18,974 nt of DNA. Source: JAWXVE01 sp044425555. Lineage in GTDB: Bacteria > Bacillota > Clostridia > Lachnospirales > Lachnospiraceae. Position numbers and translations under genes: made by a program. Under the pieces are notes generated by a model. It searched no databases. It was not told the origin of the DNA and saw only the letters and a program-made list of their open reading frames with translations. Below, piece after piece: positions 7,744 through 14,636 of this stretch; position 1 is the first letter of the stretch, and each line of letters begins with the position of its first letter. The stretch covers positions 1 to 18,974 of the forward strand of contig JAWXVF010000039.1 in NCBI GenBank assembly GCA_044425555.1. Reading direction: 5' to 3'.

Positions 7744-9036
7744 TTATTCTTCTGTTAAGGATTCAGTTGTAGATGGAAGTTCTTCTTGAGGAAGAATCAT
7801 ATATACTTTTTCAATACGATTCTGATTCATCTCTGCAACACGTAAAATAATACCAGACTCTGTGGTAACTTCTTCATTAATGCTTGGAAGTTTATCAAGT
7901 AGTTGGATGATAATGCCACCAATAGAATCGTAATCCTCAGAGACTAATTGAAGTCCTAGAGCATCATTAATATCATCTAATTTCATACCACCATCCACTA
8001 AGTACTCACATAGAGCAATTTCTTTGATGAAGTCTTCTTCATCTTCATCGAATTCATCACGAATTTCTCCGACGATTTCTTCAAGTAAATCTTCCATAGT
8101 AACGAGTCCAACTGTAGAACCATATTCATTTAATACTAATGCCATAGAAGCATGTTTTTCCCGTAATTCTAACATCAAATCAGCCGTATTCTTATACTCA
8201 TAAGTGAAGTAAGCTTCACGAACCATATCTTTTAAGGAAAAAGAGGAAGAATCCTCTGTGAGTAACAAGTCTTTGATATTAATAATTCCAATAATATTAT
8301 CTTGAGATTCTTCGTAAACAGGCATACGTGTATACATAGATTCGCGAAAGAGAGCAATTAATTCTACTCTCGTAGCAGTGGATTCTACCATGGTTAAATC
8401 AATTCTAGGTATCATAATGTCTTTTGCAAGGGCATCTTGAAAATCAAATACATTATAGATTAATTCACGTTCGTTACTCTCAATAACACCACCTTCATGA
8501 CTAACATCTACAATAGTTTTTAATTCGCTTTCTGTTAAGGAATCCTTTTTCTTATTGCGATCAATATGAAGGAGGTTGAATAGGAATTCTGCAAATTTAT
8601 CTACAACATAGATAATAGGGCCAAGGATTACCATCAGTCGATAGATAATGCCAGAATAGAGAAGTGCAATGGGTTCTGAGTTGAGAGAAGCCCAAGTTTT
8701 AGGCACGATTTCCCCAAAGATTAAGACAATTAATGTTAAAGCACCTGTGGCTACTCCAATTGCATGACTTCCCCAAATATCAATTGCTAAGGTAGTAGTA
8801 AGGGAGGAGGCAGAAATGTTTACAATATTATTTCCGATTAAAATGGCACTAAGCATTTTATTATATTGGTTTAATATTTTCTGTACGGTAATGGCACGTT
8901 TGTTTCCTTCTTCCACCATATTGCGAATTCGTACATGATTCACAGTAGTTAATGCAGTTTCAGCAGATGAGAAGAAGGTAGATAATAGGATTAAAATAAA
9001 TAAACAGATAATTTGTATTAAATGGTCACTTTCCAA
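7744..9036 (-). CDS. CorC/HlyC (CNNM-like) membrane protein with DUF21 and CBS domains
   Basis: This 430-residue protein has an N-terminal DUF21/CNNM transmembrane domain (about 1-160, with FFSSAETAL at 21-29 and GEIVPKT at 108-114). A CBS pair follows (about 205-325, with MIPR at 208-211 and NEYGSTVGLVTMEDLLEEIVGEI at about 303-325), and a CorC_HlyC transporter-associated domain closes it (about 345-418). Relatives named hemolysins are now mostly linked to Mg2+ or other divalent ion efflux (CorB/CNNM, MpfA); hemolysis is unlikely to be the real role. The start is a TTG at 9036, supported by AAAGGAG 9-10 nt upstream. It has its own sigma-A promoter (9095-9124) and terminator (7670-7710), so it is a single-gene transcript. 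The acidic tail after residue 418 is not part of any domain I recognise. Confidence 0.88.
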   Translation of the reverse strand: MESDHLIQIICLFILILLSTFFSSAETALTTVNHVRIRNMVEEGNKRAITVQKILNQYNKMLSAILIGNNIVNISASSLTTTLAIDIWGSHAIGVATGALTLIVLIFGEIVPKTWASLNSEPIALLYSGIIYRLMVILGPIIYVVDKFAEFLFNLLHIDRNKKKDSLTESELKTIVDVSHEGGVIESNERELIYNVFDFQDALAKDIMIPRIDLTMVESTATRVELIALFRESMYTRMPVYEESQDNIIGIINIKDLLLTEDSSSFSLKDMVREAYFTYEYKNTADLMLELREKHASMALVLNEYGSTVGLVTMEDLLEEIVGEIRDEFDEDEEDFIKEIALCEYLVDGGMKLDDINDALGLQLVSEDYDSIGGIIIQLLDKLPSINEEVTTESGIILRVAEMNQNRIEKVYMILPQEELPSTTESLTEE

Positions 9037-9069
9037 TTGTTTGTTACTCCTTTGTTACTTGATTAATTA

Positions 9070-9099
9070 TTGAAATGAATGGTTATATGGAATTAATAT
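9070..9099 (+). promoter_or_regulatory. Possible promoter for the TIGR04086 gene
   Basis: TTGAAA at 9070-9075 and TAATAT at 9094-9099 have 18-nt spacing. The -10 box overlaps the -10 box of the opposite promoter, so the two divergent genes may compete for polymerase. The match is only moderate. Confidence 0.35.
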
Positions 9100-9124
9100 A
9101 CACGATTGTGCAAGGAAATGTCAA
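9095..9124 (-). promoter_or_regulatory. Sigma-A promoter for the CorC/HlyC-type gene
   Basis: On the - strand TTGACA (9124-9119) and TATATT (9100-9095) are separated by 18 nt. Transcription would start near 9088, about 50 nt before the TTG start codon. Confidence 0.7.
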
Positions 9125-9169
9125 GTTTTTTCCAGTTATTGAATATATTATGAAAAAGGAGACTTACAT

Positions 9170-9556
9170 ATGGAACGTATGGTTAAAAAAACAGAAGAAA
9201 AATCAGAGGGAATAGGACTTATTGTGAAAATAGTAGCGGGAGCATACGGAATCACTTTTCTAGCATTATTGCTCCTAGCTTTTTGTGTCTACCACTTTCA
9301 ATTAAATGAAAGTGTAGTGTCCATTAGTATGATTATAACGTATGTATTTACTACGTTTATTAGTGGATATTGTATGGGGAAAAAGGTGATTGCACGAAAA
9401 TTTTTATGGGGGTTACTGAGTGGAGGTGGATACTTTGTTGTTTTGTTATGCCTATCGTTTCTTGTACATCCAAGTGAAATAGAAATTGGGAATCATATGG
9501 TGACAACTATGATTTTATGTTGTGCAAGTGGAATGTTAGGGGGGATGGTTGCGTAA
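9170..9556 (+). CDS. TIGR04086 family membrane protein
   Basis: This 128-residue protein has about four hydrophobic helices (about 15-43, 49-70, 80-99 and 107-128) and a short basic cytoplasmic N-terminus. Length, glycine-rich helices and position next to the SCIFF peptide fit the TIGR04086 membrane family of Clostridia, whose function is unknown. The ATG at 9170 has AAAAAGGAG 8-9 nt upstream; an ATG at 9179 is a weaker alternative. It precedes scfA in the same direction, but scfA has a promoter of its own. The family is often encoded near yajC; no yajC-like frame is visible in this window. Confidence 0.7.
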   Translation: MERMVKKTEEKSEGIGLIVKIVAGAYGITFLALLLLAFCVYHFQLNESVVSISMIITYVFTTFISGYCMGKKVIARKFLWGLLSGGGYFVVLLCLSFLVHPSEIEIGNHMVTTMILCCASGMLGGMVA

Positions 9557-9631
9557 AATTGGATATTTATGTGGTATTAGTAATAGGATAGGAAAACAAA
9601 ACAAAAAATACTTTTCTTGAAGAATGTTTTG

Positions 9632-9640
9632 TGATATACT
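9632..9640 (+). promoter_or_regulatory. Extended -10 promoter for scfA
   Basis: TG-A-TATACT at 9632-9640 is an extended -10 element; the -35 region (CTTTTC/TTTCTT near 9611-9618) is poor. The start point would be near 9647, leaving a leader of about 48 nt with a very strong GAGGAGG ribosome site at 9681-9687. Confidence 0.55.
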
Positions 9641-9694
9641 ATTTCACAAAGTTATCTAGTAAAACAGTGAATAAATATAAGAGGAGGTTATGTG

Positions 9695-9838
9695 ATGAAA
9701 CACATTAAGACGATTAATTCGAAGGACTTGAAGAAGACTATGAAAAAAGGTGGCTGTGGAGAGTGTCAAACATCTTGCCAATCAGCTTGTAAAACATCTT
9801 GTACTGTAGGGAATCAAACTTGTGAACAAGCGAAATAA
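9695..9838 (+). CDS. scfA: SCIFF peptide, six-cysteine ranthipeptide precursor
   Basis: This is a 47-residue peptide starting MKHIKTINSKDLKKTMKKGG, followed by a core with cysteines at 21, 24, 28, 32, 36 and 43. Six cysteines within about 45 residues, the KGGCGEC junction and the next-door radical SAM/SPASM enzyme identify the SCIFF family, which is nearly universal in Clostridia. In characterised relatives the maturase joins a cysteine sulfur to a carbon of an acceptor residue; Thr and Ser follow several of the cysteines here. The basic N-terminal part is the likely leader, and I see no obvious signal peptide. A very strong ribosome site (GAGGAGG, 7 nt before the ATG) and a hairpin after the stop suggest that precursor is made in excess over maturase. 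The biological role is not established; quorum-sensing functions have been proposed for clostridial ranthipeptides. Confidence 0.93.
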   Translation: MKHIKTINSKDLKKTMKKGGCGECQTSCQSACKTSCTVGNQTCEQAK

Positions 9839-9848
9839 GAACGATGTT

Positions 9849-9875
9849 AAGCAGCGATTGTATCGCTGCTTTCTT
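9849..9875 (+). terminator. Hairpin attenuator between scfA and scfB
   Basis: AAGCAGCGAT (9849-9858) pairs perfectly with ATCGCTGCTT (9862-9871), followed by only a short T-rich stretch (TCTT). With so weak a tail it probably stops part of the transcription, giving more scfA than scfB RNA, or protects the scfA 3' end. Confidence 0.7.
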
Positions 9876-9912
9876 ATATGAAATGGTAACAGAGTAGAAA
9901 GGAAATGGATTT

Positions 9913-11343
9913 GTGATACACCAGTATAAAAATAATGGATATAATATTGTATTAGATGTAAATAGTGGCTCTGTTCATGTGGTAGATGATATTGTTTATA
10001 GTCTTATAAAAGATGTAGAAGAATTAGTGGAAGAACAAAAAATGGATCATATTACACCAGTAGCAGAACATCTTGTAGATCTCATTTTATTAGAGAAGAA
10101 CTCATCATATGATTATGAAGAGATGATAGAAGCAGTTGAAGAAATATTATATTTATATGAACGAAACCAAATGTTTACAGATGATATTTATGAGCCATAT
10201 ATTGAGGAAGTGAAAGAGCGTTCAACTGTGGTAAAAGCTATGTGCTTGCATATTGCACATGATTGTAATTTGGCTTGTGAATATTGCTTTGCAGAAGAAG
10301 GGGAATACCATGGGAGACGAGCAATTATGTCTTATGAAGTGGGGAAGAAAGCATTGGATTACTTGGTAACTCATTCAAAGAGTCGTAAGAACTTAGAGAT
10401 TGATTTCTTTGGTGGAGAGCCTTTGATGAATTTTCAAGTGGTCAAAGACTTAGTTGCTTATGGGAGAAGTTTAGAGGAGCAACATAAGAAACGTTTTCGT
10501 TTTACCCTTACCACCAATGGTGTATTATTAAATGATGAGATTCTTGCATTTGCAAACGAAGAAATGGATAACCTTGTATTAAGTATTGATGGTAGACAAA
10601 AAGTCCATGATCGTATGCGACCATTTCGAGGAGGACAAGGAAGTTACGAAGGGATTGTGTCTAAATTTCAAAAGGCAGCAGAATCTAGAAATCAGATGAA
10701 TTATTATGTGAGAGGAACATTTACGCATCATAATCTTGACTTTTCAAAAGATGTATTACACTTGGCGAACTTAGGATTTAAGCAAATATCGGTAGAGCCA
10801 GTAGTGGCAGAAGATGGGGAAGTTTATGCAATTAAAGAAGGGGATCTTCCGGAAATATTAGAAGAATATGATATCTTAGCAAAAGCCTTATTAAAACGAA
10901 AAGAAGAAGGAAATCCCGTTCAATTCTTTCATTATATGATTGATCTAGAAGGAGGACCTTGTGTAGCTAAACGGTTATCTGGATGTGGTGCAGGGTGCGA
11001 ATATTTAGCAGTAACTCCTTGGGGAGACTTTTATCCTTGTCATCAGTTTGTTGGACAAGAAGCGTTTATCATGGGTAATGTAGAGTCTGACCAGATTGAT
11101 GAGAAGATAATGCGTACTTTTAAAGGGTGTAATGTGTATGCGAAAGAAGGTTGTAAGGATTGTTTTGCAAAGTTCTATTGTAGTGGGGGATGTATGGCAA
11201 ATGCATATAATGGAAGTGGGAGTATTCATGGAAATTATGAAATTGGCTGTGTGCTACAACGTAAGCGAGTGGAATGTGCTATTATGATGAAAGCTGCCAT
11301 GGCTTATATGGATGAGGAGACAAAGAAGAATGAAGAAAAGTAG
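9913..11343 (+). CDS. scfB: SCIFF radical SAM maturase
   Basis: This 476-residue radical SAM/SPASM enzyme carries the SAM-binding 4Fe-4S motif C118-NLA-C122-EY-C125, then GGEP at 167-170. The SPASM/twitch region has cysteines at 350, 358, 362, 376, 406, 414, 417, 423, 427 and 446 for auxiliary clusters. The N-terminal 100 residues contain a peptide-binding (RRE-like) region typical of the family. Characterised homologues (CteB, Tte1186) install thioether links in the SCIFF peptide. The start is GTG 9913, with AAAGGAAA about 9 nt before it. Transcription probably reads through the attenuator after scfA. The 3' end overlaps the secDF start by 14 nt. All expected cluster cysteines are present, so it should be active. 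Confidence 0.93.
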   Translation: MIHQYKNNGYNIVLDVNSGSVHVVDDIVYSLIKDVEELVEEQKMDHITPVAEHLVDLILLEKNSSYDYEEMIEAVEEILYLYERNQMFTDDIYEPYIEEVKERSTVVKAMCLHIAHDCNLACEYCFAEEGEYHGRRAIMSYEVGKKALDYLVTHSKSRKNLEIDFFGGEPLMNFQVVKDLVAYGRSLEEQHKKRFRFTLTTNGVLLNDEILAFANEEMDNLVLSIDGRQKVHDRMRPFRGGQGSYEGIVSKFQKAAESRNQMNYYVRGTFTHHNLDFSKDVLHLANLGFKQISVEPVVAEDGEVYAIKEGDLPEILEEYDILAKALLKRKEEGNPVQFFHYMIDLEGGPCVAKRLSGCGAGCEYLAVTPWGDFYPCHQFVGQEAFIMGNVESDQIDEKIMRTFKGCNVYAKEGCKDCFAKFYCSGGCMANAYNGSGSIHGNYEIGCVLQRKRVECAIMMKAAMAYMDEETKKNEEK

Positions 11344-13486
11344 AGCATTAATAAATTTAATAGGATTGGCATTGCTATTAGGTGGTGGAATCTATGTGAT
11401 GTTATTTGGAGTAGATGCACAGGGAACAGGAGCAGCAGCTACTATTAAACAAGGTTTGGATCTTGCGGGTGGTGTAAGTATTACTTATCAAGTGATAGGG
11501 GAGGAAGCACCTTCGTCGGCTGACATGAGTGATACTATTTACAAATTACAACAGCGTGTAGAAAGTTATAGTACGGAAGCACAAGTGTATCAAGAAGGGG
11601 CTGATCGTATTAATATAGAGATTCCTGGTGTATCAGATGCCAATAGTATCTTAGAAGAATTAGGTAAGCCAGGTTCTCTTGTGTTTATGTTGGAAGATGG
11701 TTCTATTGTACTAACGGGAACGGATATTAAATCAGCCAATGCAGTGCAATCGCAAAATGATATGGGGAATTTAGAATTTGGTGTAAGTTTAACGCTGAAT
11801 ACAGAAGGAACTGCGTCTTTTGCTGCGGCGACTTCAGAAGCAGCAAAAACATTTGCACCAATTTATATTATCTACGATGATGCTATCATTAGTGCACCGA
11901 TTGTAAATACAGCTATTACAGGAGGAGAAGCATATATTAGTGGAATGACAGATTATGCTGGTGCGGAAATTCTCGCATCTACTATTCGTATTGGTGGTTT
12001 AAAGCTAGAATTAGAGGAGCTTCGCTCTAATGTGGTAGGTGCACAGCTTGGAGTGGATGCCATACGTACTAGTTTACAAGCGGGTATTATTGGGCTTGTG
12101 ATTGTAATGGTGTTTATGATAATCGTATACTTGTTATCAGGAGTAGCAGCCACTTTTGCCTTGGCAATTTATACGGTACTGATGGTATTATTGATTAATG
12201 CATTTGAATTAACACTTACTTTACCAGGAATTGCAGGAATTATTCTATCCATTGGAATGGCAGTAGATGCTAATGTTATTATCTTTGCAAGAGTAAGGGA
12301 AGAGATTGCACAAGATATTTCGGTAAAAACAGCTATTCAATCAGGATTTAAAAAGGCGGCTTCTGCCATTGTAGATGGGAATATTACAACCTTAATTGCA
12401 GCAGTAGTATTAGCGATTATGGGAACGGGAACCGTAAAAGGTTTTGCATATACCTTATCACTTGGTATTGTACTTTCCATGTTTACAGCACTTGTGATTA
12501 CGAAAATGATTATCCAGTCTTTTTATGCATTGGGATTTACTAATACTAAATTTTACGGACAAGCCAAGCAATATAAAACTATTAACTTTATTGGACCAAA
12601 GAATCTGTTCTTTGGAATTTCTCTAGGAATTATTAGTATTGGTTTGCTTGTGATGGGAGTAAATGAGTTTGGTGGAAAATCAGCACTAAATTATAGCTTG
12701 GAATTTGTAGGAGGAACTTCAACGAATATTACATTCCAAGAAGACTATAGTATAGAAGAGATAGAATTGCAAATTGTGCCAGTGGTAGAAAGTATTACAA
12801 ATGATGGTGCTATTCAAACGCAAAAAGTATCAGGAACCAATGAAGTAATTATAAAAACACGTTCCTTGAATGTAGAAGAAAGAGAACAATTCAATGAAGT
12901 TTTAGCAGAACAATTTGGAGTAGCAGAAGAACAAATTGTGGCAGAGACCATTAGTTCTACCATTAGTGCAGAAATGAGAATGGATGCAATGGTTGCCATT
13001 ATGATTGCTACCATTTGTATGTTAATCTATATTTGGTGTCGTTTTAGCGATATACGTTTTGCTGCTAGTGCAGTGATTGCGTTATTACATGATGTATTAT
13101 TAGTATTGGCTTTCTATGCAGTGGCAAGAGTATCGGTTGGAAATACCTTTATAGCGTGTATGTTAACAATTGTGGGATATTCTATTAATGCAACTATTGT
13201 TATCTTTGATCGTATACGTGAAAATCTTTTGGAATATAAGAAAAAACAAGATTTAAAGGAAGTGGTGAATAAGAGTATTACACAAACTTTAACGAGGAGT
13301 GTATATACTTCTTTTACCACTTTGGTAATGGTGGTGGTACTCTACGTTCTAGGAGTAACATCTATTAGAGAGTTTGCCTTGCCGTTAGTGGTAGGCATTG
13401 TAGGTGGTGCTTATTCCTCTGTATGTATTACTGGTTCATTATGGTACTTGTTACGTAGTAAATTTACTGTGGCAGAAGAAGATTAG
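11330..13486 (+). CDS. secDF: Fused protein-export protein SecDF
   Basis: This 718-residue membrane protein joins SecD (about 1-410) and SecF (about 415-718). SecD features are a first helix (about 7-27), GLDLAGG (42-48), a large extracytoplasmic domain (to about 235), helices from about 248 to 402 and the AVDANVIIFARVREE motif (311-325, D313). SecF features are a helix at about 425-444, LEFVGGT (458-464), an extracytoplasmic loop and helices from about 553 on. SecDF uses the proton or sodium gradient to pull secreted proteins out of SecYEG. The motif usually written SINDT in SecF reads SINAT (618-622), so an Asp linked to ion flow is Ala. The Arg in TRS (R656) is kept. I chose ATG 11330 because GAGGAG lies about 10 nt upstream; ATG 11312 is an alternative. 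Coupled to scfB by overlap. Confidence 0.93.
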   Translation: MKKSRALINLIGLALLLGGGIYVMLFGVDAQGTGAAATIKQGLDLAGGVSITYQVIGEEAPSSADMSDTIYKLQQRVESYSTEAQVYQEGADRINIEIPGVSDANSILEELGKPGSLVFMLEDGSIVLTGTDIKSANAVQSQNDMGNLEFGVSLTLNTEGTASFAAATSEAAKTFAPIYIIYDDAIISAPIVNTAITGGEAYISGMTDYAGAEILASTIRIGGLKLELEELRSNVVGAQLGVDAIRTSLQAGIIGLVIVMVFMIIVYLLSGVAATFALAIYTVLMVLLINAFELTLTLPGIAGIILSIGMAVDANVIIFARVREEIAQDISVKTAIQSGFKKAASAIVDGNITTLIAAVVLAIMGTGTVKGFAYTLSLGIVLSMFTALVITKMIIQSFYALGFTNTKFYGQAKQYKTINFIGPKNLFFGISLGIISIGLLVMGVNEFGGKSALNYSLEFVGGTSTNITFQEDYSIEEIELQIVPVVESITNDGAIQTQKVSGTNEVIIKTRSLNVEEREQFNEVLAEQFGVAEEQIVAETISSTISAEMRMDAMVAIMIATICMLIYIWCRFSDIRFAASAVIALLHDVLLVLAFYAVARVSVGNTFIACMLTIVGYSINATIVIFDRIRENLLEYKKKQDLKEVVNKSITQTLTRSVYTSFTTLVMVVVLYVLGVTSIREFALPLVVGIVGGAYSSVCITGSLWYLLRSKFTVAEED

Positions 13487-13494
13487 GGAATGAT

Positions 13495-14496
13495 ATGCAA
13501 TTAATAAGAAGAGGAATGTTATTAATAGGATGCTTTGTGATTAGTTTGTTATGTGTTTCTTGTGTGGAAAGTGAAGAAAATACAAAAGTGGTGTTAACTA
13601 TAGGGTTAGATCGGGGAGAACTTTTTCGTATTGGAGATAGTACGTGTCAATTATCAGAAGCATTGGTGTATTATGCGACTATGAAGAATCAGTATGAACT
13701 TGTATTTGGAGAAGAACTTTGGGCTTATGCAGGGGAAAAGATTTCTTTGGAAGATCATTTACGAGAAGTGGTATTAGCACGTATTGCACAAGTAAAAGTA
13801 ATGACCTTGCTGGCAGTTCAATACGATATTATATTAACGGCTCAAGAAGTAGCTAAAGTAGAACAAGCGGCATCGTCTTACTACGCTACGTTTACAAAAG
13901 AGGAGCGAGAGGCATTATCTTTTACAGAAAAAGATGCGATCAAATTATATGAAGAATATACGATTGCAGTGAAAGTGTATGATTATATGATTCGTGATAT
14001 TAATCCTGAAATTAGTGATGATGAGGCTAGAATTGTAACGGTGAATCATATGGTGATTCCCTACGGTAATTATGTACAAGCATTGCAAATTCACGCGGAT
14101 TTAAAAGGGGGAAGTACCTTTCAAGAAGTTGCAAGGCGAAACCAAGAGATTGTAACAACTATTGTATCTTTTGGTAATGCACAAGGTGTTTTAGATGCCC
14201 GGTTAGAGCAAAATGCATTTTTCCTTGCTACGAATGAAGTTGGGGACATGGTGGAGACGATAGATGGTTATGAGATTATTCAATGTGTGAATACCTTGAA
14301 TAGAGAGCAGACTGATGAGAATAAATTAAAGATTATGGAAGCACGTAGAAAAGAAATGTTTAATATTCAATACGAGGAGTTTGTAAATTCTCTTGTAAAA
14401 CATATTGATTTTGCCATGTGGGAAGATGCAACAACTAATTTGAATCCTGCAGTAGATACGGTAGAATTCTTTGATATTTATGAAGGAAAGTTTTAA
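13495..14496 (+). CDS. PrsA/SurA-like lipoprotein, putative peptidyl-prolyl isomerase
   Basis: This 333-residue protein starts with a basic and hydrophobic signal ending SLLCVSC; Cys23 is the probable lipidated residue, although the -3 position is Cys rather than the usual Leu. A helical SurA_N/PrsA-like chaperone region (about 45-175) is followed by a parvulin-like stretch (about 180-268) with NHMVIPYG, GGSTFQEVARRN, a glycine-containing SFGN segment and EVGDMVETIDGYEIIQ. A helical C-terminus (about 270-310) closes the chaperone fold. It would help exported proteins fold at the outer face of the membrane. It starts 8 nt after the secDF stop, with AGGGA in front, so it is co-transcribed. Sequence similarity in the isomerase part is weak and activity is uncertain. 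The hairpin of the CIRCE element follows and may end the transcript. Confidence 0.7.
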   Translation: MQLIRRGMLLIGCFVISLLCVSCVESEENTKVVLTIGLDRGELFRIGDSTCQLSEALVYYATMKNQYELVFGEELWAYAGEKISLEDHLREVVLARIAQVKVMTLLAVQYDIILTAQEVAKVEQAASSYYATFTKEEREALSFTEKDAIKLYEEYTIAVKVYDYMIRDINPEISDDEARIVTVNHMVIPYGNYVQALQIHADLKGGSTFQEVARRNQEIVTTIVSFGNAQGVLDARLEQNAFFLATNEVGDMVETIDGYEIIQCVNTLNREQTDENKLKIMEARRKEMFNIQYEEFVNSLVKHIDFAMWEDATTNLNPAVDTVEFFDIYEGKF

Positions 14497-14518
14497 AAAT
14501 ATTAGAGATAAAAAATTA

Positions 14519-14545
14519 TTAGCACTCAATTAAGATGAGTGCTAA
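14519..14545. promoter_or_regulatory. CIRCE operator (HrcA binding site)
   Basis: TTAGCACTC (14519-14527), a 9-nt spacer and GAGTGCTAA (14537-14545) match the CIRCE consensus perfectly, including spacer length. HrcA binds this site and represses heat-shock genes until stress titrates its chaperone partner. It lies 7 nt upstream of the -35 box of htpG. The hairpin is followed by TTTTTT and could also terminate the upstream transcript. Confidence 0.95.
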
Positions 14546-14552
14546 TTTTTTA

Positions 14553-14581
14553 TTGACAATTACTGCATTACGTATTACAAT
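14553..14581 (+). promoter_or_regulatory. Sigma-A promoter of htpG
   Basis: TTGACA at 14553-14558 and TACAAT at 14576-14581 are separated by 17 nt. The start point would be near 14588, giving a leader of about 49 nt with AAGGAG 7 nt before the ATG at 14637. Confidence 0.85.
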
Positions 14582-14636
14582 GTGTATTAGTAAGCTACTT
14601 ACTAGTAAGATTTTAAGAGAAAGAAGGAGTACTACT

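Noticed and set aside
13495..14496. Periplasmic-type SurA as a firm gene name
   Set aside because: The parvulin similarity is weak and the protein looks lipidated as in PrsA; a descriptive name is safer.
14535..14636. Upstream extension of the htpG frame
   Set aside because: It runs through half of the CIRCE element and the whole promoter, has no ribosome site, and Hsp90 homology begins only after 14637.
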